Position numbers and translations under genes: made by a program. Below the pieces are notes generated by a model. The model searched no databases, was not told the origin of the DNA, and saw nothing but the letters and a program-made list of their open reading frames with translations. Of a DNA stretch of 64,000 nucleotides, positions 33,794 through 45,900 are shown piece after piece (the first letter of the stretch is position 1; each line of letters begins with the position of its first letter). Source of the stretch: Hirsutella rhossiliensis (lineage: Eukaryota; Ascomycota; Sordariomycetes; Hypocreales; Ophiocordycipitaceae); contig NW_025408675.1 in assembly GCF_020360975.1 (NCBI RefSeq), forward strand, positions 2,170,001-2,234,000. The letters run 5' to 3'.

Positions 33794-34470
33794 CTAGGGT
33801 TCTGTCAGACGGTCCTTTCTAATGCTAGCCGGCCTGAGCATGCTGCTCGAGGCTTCGGGCGAAAAGACTAACGGACACTCAAAATCGAGAAGTGCCTGTC
33901 CCAGGGCCATCCGGGGGGTGCAGAACAAGGGCCCGCGGCACTGGGCCAGGTCATTATGGTAGTCGTTGGAGACTGGAGATGTCGCTCCGAGATGTGCGAG
34001 GGAGATTTGCGCCGATGTAACAGCATATCTATAGCCCAGACCACGGCCGCGATCACCAACAGAAGCCCACATCCAGGTTGCAGCATCGCACCCGAACTAT
34101 CACTCGCCTACCCGTCGACCTGGCTGCCATCCTCCAGGTCACGCTACCCCTGGGCCAGTGCTCTCAAGTAAGATACCACCCTCTGCTCCCGCAGAGCCTC
34201 CTCACGCAACCAACCGTAGTCGTCACCTTCCACACCGGCTGCCTAAAGTGCCTCATCTCTTCGCTGAACTCCAAGGGCCGACGGAAATCGTGCTCCTGTC
34301 GCTCGTAGCCCCACGCTTCGACGCTGGCCGTGGCGTTGGGGTACCCGATGGACAGTTGCCCTTATACACACAAGAAAAATCATGCCCGAAGACGCCTCTG
34401 CACCGCTCTCGGGGACATACATACCTTCCCCCCCCAGAGGCCATAGGGCTTGGAACAGAAATTTCATCAT
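33794..34470 (-). pseudogene. Decayed minus-strand coding remnant with a membrane segment
   Basis: One minus-strand frame from about 34470 is protein-like across three in-frame stops. It has a hydrophilic helical stretch (WLREEALREQRVVSYLRAL near 34180), then a clear transmembrane-like segment (CGLLLVIAAVVWAIDML near 34075) followed by HRRK. A neighbouring frame carries a C-terminal stretch to a stop at 33794. The stops fit C-to-T change at Trp and Arg codons. No family was recognised. Confidence 0.35.
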
Positions 34471-34639
34471 CGCCTCATACCAAGCGAAGCGTCCGTATCG
34501 CGGACCCCCAATCTACAGAGAATCGTGAACCTTCTGAATGCAGCCTCGACACATCACCTCATGATGTCTCCCATAATTCGCCACATAGGCGGCTTGGCGA
34601 GGCAAGTCCTACATTGGCTGAATCGTCTTGAAAAGGCGA

Positions 34640-34745
34640 GGGTGCCTTGTCCGATCGGGGATGCTACCATTCCCGATGGGTGCAACAGCATGTTCCAGAC
34701 TACAAAAGAGAAATGTTCAGGCATGTGTGTACAAGGAGGATCTCT
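34640..34745 (+). pseudogene. Remnant related to 19990-20060
   Basis: CAACAGCATGTTCCAGACTACA at 34683 matches CAACAGCGTGTTCCAGACTACA near 20025, and the preceding 25 bases are about 70 percent alike. The shared frame reads QQ-x-VPDY. Both copies are tiny and non-intact. Confidence 0.3.
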
Positions 34746-35355
34746 ATGATATTCCCTTCGTCACTTCGTCAAATCAGCCTGGGTTGTCGTCCATTTCGTC
34801 CATATTGCGTCGGAGACTACATATACGCCCTGAGCCAGCTGCATGCGAGAAGCTCTTGGACAAGGGTGAGTGTTTAGTCCGCATTGTTTATAACAATGCG
34901 ACGAACGTTGAGCAGCATGGCGAGAGGCTTGTGGCGCCCTCGTCGGGAACGTGATGTGGACATACCACATTTAGCTGTGCTGCTCTTTCAGTTTCGCTTC
35001 ATTGTGGCTAGAAGACTTTGTCTGCTGTCGATAATGACCGCTCCATATTTTTAAACATGTGCGGCATAGCCTTCATTTCGATGCCTTGTCGTTACCCTTT
35101 GTCTCCAGTGCTGAACTGGATCCAGCCCCAGGGCTGCTATACGTCCCGCTCTTTGACTCCCAGCTGCTAGTTCTTTAAATGGTCAAAGCATCAACCGGCG
35201 GCCGAGATTCATAAAAAAGACCAGCCTCCCTCGCATATTTCGTTCGCACTGCCCATTACCAACAAAACAACATTGAGCCTCGACATCTCCGCACTCTCCA
35301 ACCATCACAAATCACTCCTACCAAACTACAGCTCTTCTCCGACATAATCTACATA

Positions 35356-35781
35356 ATGAAGCCTGCTTGCCTGGCGATTCTTTTCATAGCCTGCGTCGCG
35401 GCGGCGCCTTTGGCTACCGGAGATGGCGACAAGCTTGTCCAGACGCTCGAGATCATGAATCAGAATGGACTCCCAGTACCCAAGCCGGAGGCTGCTGCTA
35501 AGGGCGTCGAGTGCTGAGCACGTGGAGCATATTCGTCGGCCATCACGTCTGCATACGGCCACATCGACCTCGGCACCGTCAACCAAAGAGTCTACCCAGG
35601 TCATGGCCTCCTACAGATGCCAAGTCAGTGAAGTGATCGGGTTAAGTCATAGAGACGCCCCACGAGATAATATAAAATCTGGATTTCAGCTCCCCGAGCG
35701 CATCAGTGCTTTCGTGGACTCTTTTCCGGTGTAAGAGGTGAACGGTACAGTGGCAAGTCATATTTCAATGCCTACGGATGA
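35356..35781 (+). pseudogene. Small secreted-protein gene with an in-frame TGA at codon 54
   Basis: ATG 35356 opens a good signal peptide (MKPACLAILFIACVAAAPL), and the frame stops at TGA 35515-35517 after 53 residues. Ignoring that TGA, the same frame stays open. A 66-nt intron with GTCAGT..TTTCAG (35624-35689) keeps frame into a second exon ending at TGA 35779-35781, giving 120 codons in all. The downstream part is coding-like (SSAITSAYGHIDLG; FSGVRGERYSGKSYF). A CGA-to-TGA change would produce the stop. If translation ends at the first TGA, the product is a 53-residue secreted peptide ending GVEC. ATAAAAAA at 35211-35218 may be the TATA box. No family recognised. Confidence 0.5.
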
Positions 35782-35879
35782 GGGCGGGTAACTTGTCCTC
35801 CTTTTTGGGAGGCAAAGCGGCGTTAGATGGCGACAAGTAGAAACTGAAGCTACAACATTTCACTTTGTCAATATGGATT

Positions 35880-36310
35880 AGCAGGCAGATATAGTATCAG
35901 TATCAGGAAAGCCTGAGGATGAATTGAACAAGAACGCATTCGAGGTTGTAGCGCCTTGCAAAGAGAGATGGAAAATGGCGGCCGAGTGTCTCCCTGTCAA
36001 TTTTATGCCACGCAATGCAAATACATACTCCAGTACTCTGGGTACCATCCGGCGAATTCCCAACCCAGGGGGGCGACGATGCGACCATCACGCACCATAG
36101 CGTTCCGCGCGGCAATATCACCATGCGTGAAGACGATAGGATAGTCGGCGAAATCGGGGGCAAGTCGGTCCTCGACGCCGTCGCGGCGGATGACGCCCTT
36201 GGCCAACCAGTAGATCAACTCTTTGCGCACCACAGTCCCACAAGACCTTTCCATGAAAACCCAATACAGAACCCGGCTCTCCTGTTCGCCCGATAGTTGC
36301 TGCCGCTGCG
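35880..36310 (-). pseudogene. Aminoglycoside-phosphotransferase-like kinase fragment
   Basis: The minus-strand frame from about 36310 carries the APH-family catalytic half: FTHGDIAARNAMV (HGDxxxxN) and a metal-site segment that reads GWEFAGWYPEYW where the family has DWE, so the Mg-binding Asp is Gly here. Immediately after EYW a one-base loss shifts the frame, and the usual continuation (EYVFALRGIK) is found in the next frame to about 35880. The N-lobe is missing: upstream frames show stops and no kinase motifs. It is one of two such relics in the window (see 57860-58370). Confidence 0.75.
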
Positions 36311-36319
36311 AGAGAGACG

Positions 36320-37215
36320 ATGAGCTATTCGACAGTGGTTCTGCCTTTCAGTTGGATAGCCTTTATACGTGAATCAGATGGTCGAACTTGGGATGCGGCG
36401 CCATGTCAGCCTCTGGCGGCGAATCTGGGCACGAGCGCTTGCCGTCAATCGAGGATGTCGTTTTATGGCTAGTGGCGGAGCGGATGGGATTTTGCGGGCA
36501 CGAGTCACCACATCCCTTGAGGAAACAAAACTCCCCCTTCCCATTGGCTCCAATTAGTCGCCACCGACCGTGCCCGGCGACTCTTCTTCAGTCAGCGTAA
36601 TAAAGGGACAAATGATGCACATGGGCTGCAAGTCGGGAAAGCGCCGCCGAAAGGACATGTACATATGCCCTTAATGCCATCTATACCGCCAAAGTCAGTG
36701 GAGTGCAGGAGGCCCTTCTTATTTGCTGGGCTGATAGTGATACGACTATACACCCGGCTTAAGATGAATACAGCCCGGGCAATTTGGTCTTGGCTGATGG
36801 TGGAGCTAGTGCCCGACTATAAGGGGATCATCGATGCTTGGGTCGATGAAGAGGCATTCAAGCAGGTGCTTGAGAGTGCGGTGAAAGGCAAAGGGGGGCT
36901 ATACATGTTTGAAGAAAGTAATGCACGTCCTATTCTATCTAGCGGGATATCTGTACTAGTATGGATACGTCTTGTGGCCCAAGGTAACCAGCATAATATA
37001 TTTCGTACGTCGTGCTCTTTATGCATCCCGCCGGTAAGGGTGTAACTCGAAGGGAAAGGGGTGCTCGCACTGACTCTGCTGACGCCTTGGGTCGGCTCAT
37101 CAAATAGTGGCCTTTTTAGAGGTTACAGCAGGGGTCGTGATTAAGGAACTGAACGTAGCCTGGCAATAGGCAGGGGAGGGCGCTAAATAACTCTCGCAAT
37201 CAATGCATCAATGCA
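36320..37215. other. Intergenic, weak ORF only
   Basis: The longest frame is 36665-37045 (+, 126 codons). It has a coding-like middle (LVPDYKGIIDAWVDEEAFKQVLES) but no signal peptide, motif or clear start. I do not call it a gene. Confidence 0.3.
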
Positions 37216-37230
37216 ACGAGGGCGACGGGT

Positions 37231-37843
37231 TTTTTTATATATATATTATTACTCGCATGCAGCCTCTAGGGCCATGGCGAGGCTAGTAGGGGCCTAGGCC
37301 CCTATTAGCAGTCCTAGCTAGCTATAGAGCCTAGGGGCTTATAACTAATTAGGGAAAGGGTAGCTATAAAGGCAATAATAAAGGAAAGGTTAGTCTGGTT
37401 CCTCCCGCGCGGTGTTTTCCCCCCCTAAGGGCCCTAGGGCCCCTAGGTTACTCCTTTTCGAGCTACTTAGCTGTCCCTATCTCCGTTTTAGCTAAGAAGG
37501 TTAGAAGGGCTTCCCTTCCTTCCTTAGAGCTATAGAGAATAGGTAGGCTAAGGGCCCCCTGCCGTCTCTTAGAGGTCCGGTAAAGGGCCTCTCTTTCCCA
37601 CCTATAGTTCGGGCGCCTTAGGATAAGGTGCCTAGCCGTATGCCTTCCTCGGCCGCAGCGGCAGTCGTCTCGGTCTACCTTATTAGTCCTTTTTAAGAAG
37701 GAAAATAGGAAGCCGGCCCCGAAGAGGAGCTGGTAGAAGGCCGAGAGGGTCGGCCTAGGCCTCCCTATAAGGTCCTTTTCCGGGCTAAGGGCTAGGCGGG
37801 GGGTCTTTCGAATAGACGTATAGTGCTTGCCTAGGCCCTTAGC
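37231..37843 (-). mobile_element. 5'-truncated LINE (Tad/I-like) with 11-bp target duplication
   Basis: Minus-strand translation gives the end of a non-LTR polyprotein: DRDDCRCGRGRHTARHLIL then RRPNYRWERE, i.e. the C-x-CG-x4-T-x2-H type cysteine-histidine motif that closes fungal LINE reverse transcriptases. In window orientation the element begins with a T/AT tract (poly(A) tail on the minus strand) at 37231. It is flanked by GGGCGACGGGT at 37220-37230 and 37844-37854. The 5' part is missing, as is normal for LINE insertions. It shares its 3' end with 28769-28925. Confidence 0.88.
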
Positions 37844-37854
37844 GGGCGACGGGT

Positions 37855-39249
37855 TACGTGGCTAATATAAGCCGTCGATCTACGCAACTTGACTGTTCGG
37901 TGAGTTAATTGAGTGGTTTGCCACTCTGTGAATACCACAAACACTCCGGCGAGCAATAACAGCGGGCAGGAGCGGTATATCGACCAGTCGCTATATTGCC
38001 GCTCGCAGCTATCAGTAGCACGCAATACGTCTGTAATAACAGAGCCATTCATGTGAACCCTGCTGCTCCGGGCTCGAGTTGGCACAGTCTTAGTATAAGG
38101 TTTGAAACTAGTAATTCTACAAAGTACTCCATTCGCCTCGATTGCTAATGATGGAAGGTCCGGCAGGAGCTATATGCTGGTCCCAAAATTGGTAACGGAG
38201 CATCTCGCGACCTCGAGTCAAGTAGCTTTGTATGTAGATCTGCTAGTGGGTATCAATCGAGATGTTCTTTCCTAATTCGGAGGGAAGCTAGGGCCCACAA
38301 GTTACAGCCCTATGTTCTGGGTGGGCCATCCTGCTATTACCCTCTCCGCGATCGGCAATCTTTAAAAACTCTACTTGGCAGCTAGGAATCTGTGACTTCT
38401 TGGACTAGTCAGAGCCGAGCCGAGCTTTAACCACTGCGTGCTCATGGATGAAGGGTAGATATACCCTCTTAGCGCGGCATACATCTAACAAGACGTTATG
38501 TAGGCTATGTTAGTCGTAGGACGCAGCTAAACTTGATAGGTACTACAAAGGCCGCAATCAAAAGATTCTCAACTTCACTCGTTCACAAATCCTCCCTGTC
38601 ACCGTATTAGCCAGAGCTCACATACTTTGTAACAACGAGCTACTGTCCAACTAGGTAGGAAAGTGAAGCTATTTCCAACTATTTCATCTTAAATAGGTTC
38701 AACCTGACAGTCCATAAAGATAGACCCCAACTGAGATAATGGACGCTGTATCTCTTTGGCTTGTCGCTCTTTATTCGAGAGCTCCATCGGGGCTATTTCT
38801 TCCTTGTAGTAGTTGCCTGTCGTAAATACCTGTTGTATAGAACTGGGCATTCGTTCCACACGCTGCCTCGTTAGCTTGGCTGGCTCTATTAGCTTAGCTT
38901 TACGTTATGACATTTCATGGGGTTTTAGCAACTTCGTTACTGGTCCTTAGGAAGAGAAATAGCAGGTACAGTACAATTTACTAAGGTTATTAGCTTTCTC
39001 GACGGGGTAAAGGGGGACAGTACAAAAATCAAGCAAGACCCGACTTATCGGAGACAGGGGGCCCTTGGAATGAGTTGAGTTTCGTTTGATCGCAGCCTGG
39101 GCACTTATGTTTCACTGTCATAGCCATTGACTGTAAAGTCTGTTTCATGTGGAGGGAGGCCTATCATGGAATTGTTAGGCTCTTCATTAGATTGATGGGT
39201 TGCATTGTGTAAATGACTCCAAAGAACCTTGGTTGGTGCTCCGGCCAGG
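37855..39249. other. Intergenic, no gene supported
   Basis: Only short frames without motifs. An 84-codon minus-strand frame at 37831-38085 overlaps the LINE boundary and is probably spurious. The last part must serve as promoter of the metalloprotease gene. Confidence 0.45.
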
Positions 39250-39257
39250 TATATAAG
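39250..39257 (+). promoter_or_regulatory. TATA box of the M43-like protease gene
   Basis: TATATAAG lies 158 bases before the ATG at 39408, followed by a C/T-rich leader with CATCACCATCATCAACATT. Confidence 0.5.
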
Positions 39258-39407
39258 AGAGAATGCGCGGTGGCCTATTGTTGCCTTTTATCATCACCAT
39301 CATCAACATTCGCTTATCCTAACCTCGCTCGTCTTTCGTTTTGATCTTGTACGGTCATTTCCCTCTTTTAAAAAACAAGACTCGTACATCAAGCCAGCTA
39401 TCATAAA

Positions 39408-40690
39408 ATGAAGGCTCTCAGTGTTATCATAGCCACTGCTGCCGTCCTTAGCGCGGCTTCCCCAGCCAACATAACAGCTTCGTCGGAAGCAGATGCCAGG
39501 GATGACATTGGTTTGTCGAATGGCGAAGATTCCTCGGATGTCAGCACTCGCCAGGGTGCAGAAGATTCCCCGGGCGCAGCACCATCTCCGGCTGTGGCGC
39601 CGATTCCAGTCCAAAGCGCTGAGGAGTACTGCAAGAAGCTTTTTATCGACACCGATATGTGCACCAAGGTCCAAAGCGCATGCAACTTTCAAGGACCCAG
39701 CACACAGGAGGTGAATGAATTTCTGCTATGCGCTCGTGACGTTCAACAACATGCGCCAGAAGGAACGATGGAGGCGCCGCCATCTGCGGGTAGCAACACC
39801 AGCGCAGTCCAAGGGGAAACCTTCACTATCCCCATTTATGTCCATATAATGGCATTCGACAACCTGAAGCCAAGCGACCCCCCAGAGCTCAAGATTGTGG
39901 GGAATGAGTTCACAGCGACTGTAAGCTAAGCGCCGCTGCATCAGCACCTCCCCGTGCCCCCGTTTTTCTTCCACCTTTTCTGGTTTGTTCTGAATATAAG
40001 CTTACGCACGCTCCCCTGTATAGAGAGCGCAGATCGAGGCGCAGATAAAAGTAGCCAACAGAGCCTACGTCGCGGCAAAGATGCAGTTCGTTCTCAAGGA
40101 CGTCGACTGGTCGAGAGCGTATTGGACACGGGAGAATATAGCACAACTTCATCAAGGTAAATGGGCCTCTTTGAACGTTTACGTGTTGCAACTCTCGGAA
40201 AAGCACGCCGGGCAGGCGCGGGCGAACCGCTTCGAAGACTCGTTTGATCCTATGCATGACTTCATCAGGTTGAATGCCAAGGCTCTGCCAGGCAGCAGCC
40301 ACGCTCTCTACAACGAGGGTAAATCGTTGCCCCACGAAATTGCCCACTGGCTCGGCCTGGGCGCTCATTCGGCAGGCAGGTCGTGCGTCTTCAACGCCGG
40401 CAATGTTCCCGCCGAAAAGCCGGCAATCGAAGGGGGCCGCATCAGCGAGACCTGTGTCGAAGAGGAGTACGAAAACACCACGAACAATTTGTTGATTACA
40501 GTTGCGCCAGAGTACGTTGTGCCCCCATTGGAAATCGTATCTGGCACTTTGGAGGCTAACTCTTTCTTCTCTCAACAGTAACTGCAGCTGGCAGTTTACT
40601 TGCGAGCAGGTCCGGCTCATGCGCGAGTATTGGACTAAGAGGGTCGAGGCAGACGCTAAGGGCGACCCAGGCACTGCTCAAACAGAATAA
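39408..40690 (+). CDS. Secreted M43 (pappalysin-like) metalloprotease, atypical zinc site
   Basis: Exons 39408-39920, 40024-40511 and 40579-40690 (introns GTAAGC..TATAG and GTACGT..AACAG) encode 370 residues. A signal peptide (residues 1-17) is followed by an acidic Ser/Ala-rich propart, then FTIPIYVHIM, typical of fungal M43 proteases. The zinc motif reads HEIAHWLGLGAH (H275, E276, H279, G282). The family pattern HExxHxxGxxH puts the third His at 285, but here 285 is Ala and the His is at 286. The Met-turn region reads NLLITVAPDNCSW without the usual Met. The C-terminus has FTCEQVRLMREYWTKR, as in relatives. Related secreted fungal proteases degrade host proteins (family knowledge). This one may be weakly active or inactive. 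It is a lone gene with its own TATA box. Confidence 0.85.
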
Positions 40691-40699
40691 GGATAAAGG

Positions 40700-42300
40700 G
40701 TCTTGTCAGGTATAAATTGTGGAGGTCATGGGATTGGATATATATATATGGACCCAGAGGTGTACCAGTGTCCAGAGGGAGTTCTTCCAAGAAAAGGGAA
40801 ACATTATAGAGAGCTTTATACAGTATTAACTATATTTGTTTATTTGGGCCTCTCTTTTGGGCTTATCTGCCTGACTTTTATGGAGTTGTATTATTAGACA
40901 GGCTGTAGAGCCTCCAGTACTAACAGCTGCTTGTCGGTCATCTAGAGCAATCAACAAGAAAGGTGTTTCATAAGAGCCACTGCCGATCGCCATCGACGAA
41001 TTTATGCATTTCATAAATGTGGCCACCGTTTCGCTGTATCCATCCTGTACTGAGATCAATACGGATAGAAACCCCCCCAAAACTACAAGGTGCGCGGGTG
41101 GGGTGCCGTGGAGATATCAGCAGGGGCATAGGAGGACGGATGAATCCAACCCCTCGATGTGCATGGAGTTAAACCGGCTCAAGATCGCAAGGCTTTTCAG
41201 CTGCTTCGATACACCTGTACGGAGTGTCCTCGCCGAGCGATGGCCAAAGAATAGAGTCAGTGTTCCTGCTTAAAGAAAAAAAGTCTTCACGAAGGCTGAG
41301 GTAATCTCGCAAATCCGTAGAAGCTGCAGCGAAGATTGGTCGGCGTTAGAATCGCCATAAATGACCATCTCCCCTGGCATGGACCGCCGCCACCGTCGTT
41401 CCGGTGACTGTCTCAGTTGAAATGTCGATAATGCCTCCGTCTCGTTCATGGCCGGCCACAAGCCACTGTGTTCGAGACCGCAAGAGAATTTCTTCTCCCT
41501 TGAGCTGAGTTGGCCTGGAGCGCCGGGAGGGGTAGCTTGGACATTTTGGAACCTCTCGTGAACAAGCCTTCCTCATCCAACCCCCCTGTTGATATGCGGG
41601 AAGCAGCTGCGTCATGACGTCGACTTTTCGTCCCAGCTGAGCCGCCGGGTCGGTGCTTGTAGACTTTTGACGCACACGCAGGTAGTGTGTGTTTCGGCCT
41701 ACAGGGTTCGACACCCCCCCACCCCTTGCGTCTTGAAGGCGGAACATGGAGCACTCTGACTATCCCGAGGGCGGAAGCTACCGGGAGCTGGCACGCAAGT
41801 TCCATCCACACACGCGCATCTTTGACTGCTGGCGGATTTGACTCACGGCTACTCCCAGAGTGGCTGAGAACCAACATGCGATGAATGACACCGAGTTACC
41901 AAACATGAAGAGGCGGCTACAGGTGCCGTGTAACATGGAGTCTGACTGCTGTCGGCGCTCACTCGGCGGCTAATCGGGTTAGCCGCCCATCTTTACGTCG
42001 CCATCCGGTAGACGGCAAAATTGCGTGACAGTCGTGGAAATCTGTATTCTAAAAGTGAATAGGGAACAAGTTATTGCGTCAAAGCCCGAGGGACGGAAGC
42101 CTCTGTGACAAACTCTCCACCGGACACCAAGCTCAGCGACGCTGATGGAGCCAGCTCACTCATCCCGTCTGCACAGTGCGGTCGTCACCTAGTCTCAAAG
42201 AGCAGAGTAATGCCAAATCTCAGTTGCGCATTTCGTTTCCTCGAGCTTCAGAACACGCCGGTGCTTCGACAGGAACGTTCGTCAGGCGGGGCCGGCCAGA
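40700..42300. other. Intergenic, no gene supported
   Basis: Overlapping frames of 130-143 codons at 41346-41877 (minus) and a shorter one at 40703-40897 (plus) lack signal peptides, motifs and splice context. I consider them chance frames. Confidence 0.45.
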
Positions 42301-42309
42301 GGAGCTGAC

Positions 42310-42360
42310 CTTACCCGAGAGGTCGTGTGGAAGGCCCTCCCACACGACCTCTCGGGTAAG
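42310..42360. repeat. Perfect 21-bp hairpin with 9-nt loop
   Basis: CTTACCCGAGAGGTCGTGTGG (42310-42330) and its exact reverse complement at 42340-42360 are separated by AAGGCCCTC. It lies about 600 bases beyond the stop of the adenylation/reductase gene, in otherwise plain intergenic DNA. The perfect match suggests recent origin, transposon excision or insertion, or selection on an RNA hairpin. Confidence 0.85.
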
Positions 42361-42965
42361 AAGTGACTCAAGCCGGGCACAGCTGTGGCGGACTAGGGAG
42401 GCGGTGTTAATACCGATCTGGAAGAGCCTGGCTCTTAATCGCAACGGCGTAGCTTGTGCCTCGATGGCCGGATTCGGGACTGTTGCAGCGGCGCAGCGCA
42501 TTTCTCGAGCAAGAGATATAGATAGCCTAGACATGTCAACATATTTGGGAACCATTTTCGCCGGATTCCATTTCATGTTCTGTGACATCTCATGATGCTG
42601 ACCGTCCGTCCGTCTCCAGCCCGGCGCAGATCATGGCGGAGGGCGGCCCCACCCGGAGCCGAAGCTAGGGCCGGCGGGGGCGGAGACGGACCGGCCCGCG
42701 CCATTTCAACGACCATGGGCGGTGCGCTGACAGGCGGTGGAATGGGCAGCAGGCTTGGAGAAGAGCAAATGCAAATGGTATTCAAAGTGGTATCCTGAAG
42801 GTCTCCGACCCAGCTATGTGCATCATAAGATATTCGTTTCGCCGTAACCAATTCGTCTCGTGGATTGTCCACGCCCTGCCCAGTAAAAATGCAAAGATCC
42901 CGCCACATTATCATGTACAAATTGTGCAGTATTAGAAACCGGAAGAAAAAAACATTTCAACGCTT

Positions 42966-45900
42966 TTAGCTGTCCCAAATGGCTCCATAGGCCGGCAGAC
43001 CTCTCGACTCGAGGCCATAGACTACCTTTTTGGTAATCTTCTCGTTGGCAATGATGATGACGGCCTCGGCGCCAAAGTCCTTTGCGAGGTTGAAGCCCAT
43101 CTTGACCAGGTCGGGCCGGCCCTTGACTCTCGTGTCGTGGATAATGGCGCCCGGGATGGACCGCCGGATCTTGTCGATGACGCTCTTGCCAAACGTCTGC
43201 TCGGGGTTTGGCGTTGACCAGATGAGCTGCGTCGGACAGCTGGGCTGGCCGATGTGCCCGAGCAGGGGGCCGATGCCGGACCCGGTGGCGATGACGACGA
43301 CGCGGTTGAAGAGGGTTGCGATGCGCATGACACCGCAAGCCGGGAGCCCGCGGACCCAAAGATGCGTCGGGGGGTTGCGGATGCACGCCTCTGTCCAGTC
43401 GCCGGCCTTGGACACCACGAGCGAGTAGCCCGGCTTGGTGGCGGTGCCCGACGGCTTGGGGGTGGGGATGGTGGCGAACGAGTGCCATTCGAGCAGGGGC
43501 CGCGTCGAGATGCGGGTGAAGCTGCCGTTGACGGGCACCGTGTAGCCAAAGTGCAGCTGGATGGCGTGGTCCGACAACGGCACGGCGTTGACGGGCACGC
43601 GGCGGAGGAAGAACCACGACGAGGCGATGCTGCACGTCGCCACGCCCAACATCCAGAAGCCGGGACTGCGGGCCAGGGCCAGGCCGAGATCTTGGCCGAC
43701 CGACGTGGCGTCGTAGACGGACAGGACGGTGCGGACCCAGAAGAGACAGAGGGCGGTCCAGCCGAGGAAGCGGTGCAGGCGCTCAAATAGGTTGTGGTGG
43801 TTCTTGCGGAAGGACGGCCAGGCGAAGCCGACAATGGTGCAGCAGAGAGCCGACAGCAGCCAGGAGACAACAATGGTGGCGAGCGAGTCGACGGCAGAGC
43901 CCTTTTCCTTGGCGTAGGTCACTGTTGAGCGGATGGTGGAGGCGAGGAGCCACGAGGTCGCGCACACGCCGGCGCCAGAATGGACGCCGCCGAGGTGGTA
44001 AATCTTGGCGCAGCGAGTCCGCATCCACAGGGGGGCGCCCTTGGGCATGGAGCAGAAGAGGGTGTAGAGGAGGTTGATGACGGCGTCCTGGCGCACCAGC
44101 ACGGCTGTGACGAGGTTGGCCGCCGTCAGGATGGCGAGCCACTCCGGGCCGGGGCTCAAGACGACGAAGGCGATGAGCGCGGCCATATTTGTGAGCCCGA
44201 CGAGGCTGAAGAGCAGCCGGTAGACGATGAGGATGCGGTGTCTGAGACCCCGTAGTGGTTGCGGCAACCGTTTGCTCGGCATGTCTTGGTCGAGGTCCGG
44301 CGTGTCGGACACGACGGTGAAGGTCGACGACGATGACCGCGTCTCGATGAGTGTGCCGCAGTCGCTGGACATCTTGGCCGCCGACGCCGGATGCTTCTCG
44401 CTCAAATCTTCCTCTGTGATCACCGAGACGGGCTCGGCGGCCACGCGCAGCATCTTCTTATCGATTTTGCCGTTGGCCGTCGTCGGGAACTCGTCCAGCT
44501 GATGGATCTTGGCCGGAACAGCGTAATAGGGCTGGAGCGTGCGGACATACTCGAGGATGGCCTCTATGCTCTGCCCCGACGGGGTGACAAAGCCGTGGAG
44601 GTCGCCGTCAACCATCAGCGCCGTGGCCCGGGAGACGCCCGGCGCCGACGCCAACGACGACGAGACGCCGTCCAGCTCAACTCGGAACCCCTTATTTCTC
44701 AAGTCAGCCGGACAGTCTCCTCGTATAGGTGGGGGAGAAAGGAGGGCAGCGCACCTTTACTTTGACCTGGTCATCGCAGCGGCCGAGGATGTCGATGGAT
44801 CCGTCTAGCCTCCACTGACCCAAGTCTCCGGTGCAGTACATGTGGGACCTGGTGAGACAGACGGCCGTCAGTCAGAATGCGAAACGTCAGCTGGTAGCAG
44901 GAGCAGCGTCTTACCCGTCGTCGACAAAGGGGTCTGGAATATACGACTCGCTTGTCTTGGACTCGAGTCCCACATAACCACGAGAGACTCCGTGGCCGCC
45001 CGCCCACATCACTCCGGGCACGCCCACAGGGACAGGCTCGCCGGCGTCGTCGACAATGTAGACGCTGTTGTTGGGCGTCGGCCGGCCGATGGAGACTGGG
45101 TCGCCAGCCACGTGCCGCGACATGGTGTTGACAATGGTCGTCTCGGTCGGACCGCAGCAGTTCCAGTACGTCGCGTGCGTGGCCCAGAGGTCGGCCAGCG
45201 CCTGGGACGTGGGCTCGCCCGCCGTGGCCACCACTTTGATCTTGGGGTACTGGGCCGGGTGGTACTTGGACAGGATGGTAGGGGTGCAGATGAGCACGTC
45301 AAGCTACACGGACGTCCCGTCAGCGGTCCGAAATGCCCATTTTTGATGCTCGCGCGTCACAACTCACCTCCCGGATCGTGGGCTCCCACTGAGACCCCCT
45401 GACCACCAGCGTGCCGCCGTTACACAGACACGCGAAAATCTCCCACGCGGCTACACGGTCCCGAGTCAGTCGTTGATGAGCATCACTTGACGGAGCACGA
45501 TGTGGTGGAACGTGACAAAGCATGGGTCCCGGATACGGGACATAGGCGGGCGTGTGAATGTGTATGTTTGTGTCGGCGGCGGGAGAGCTTACCCATGTCA
45601 AAGCTGATGTTGAGCAACTGGCCGACGCACATGCCGGGACGGATGCCCAGGCCGCCGGGCGAGAGGCAAACCAGGTTGGCCACGTTCCTGTGCGTGACAT
45701 CAACGCCTTTGGGCTTGCCCGTGGTCCCTGAGCGCGTGTATCAGCGCTACGTGTCCACACGTGTGAGTCGGAAGTAGAGAGACTAGGCTGTCACCGCCAC
45801 GAGGAGGACGAACCAGAGGTATAGATGACATAGCATCCGGCATCTGGAGAGGCCAGATCTATCCAGCCGTCTGACGAGGGCTCGGCAGGGTCCGCCGCCA

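Noticed and set aside
41346..41877. Overlapping 133- and 143-codon minus-strand frames
   Set aside because: No signal peptide, motif or splice context; two frames overlap with equal claim, so chance is likely.
43022..43873. 283-codon and other frames inside the adenylation/reductase gene
   Set aside because: These are shifted frames, rich in Ser, Arg and Pro; only the frame ending at 42966 carries membrane helices and the GSGIGP motif.
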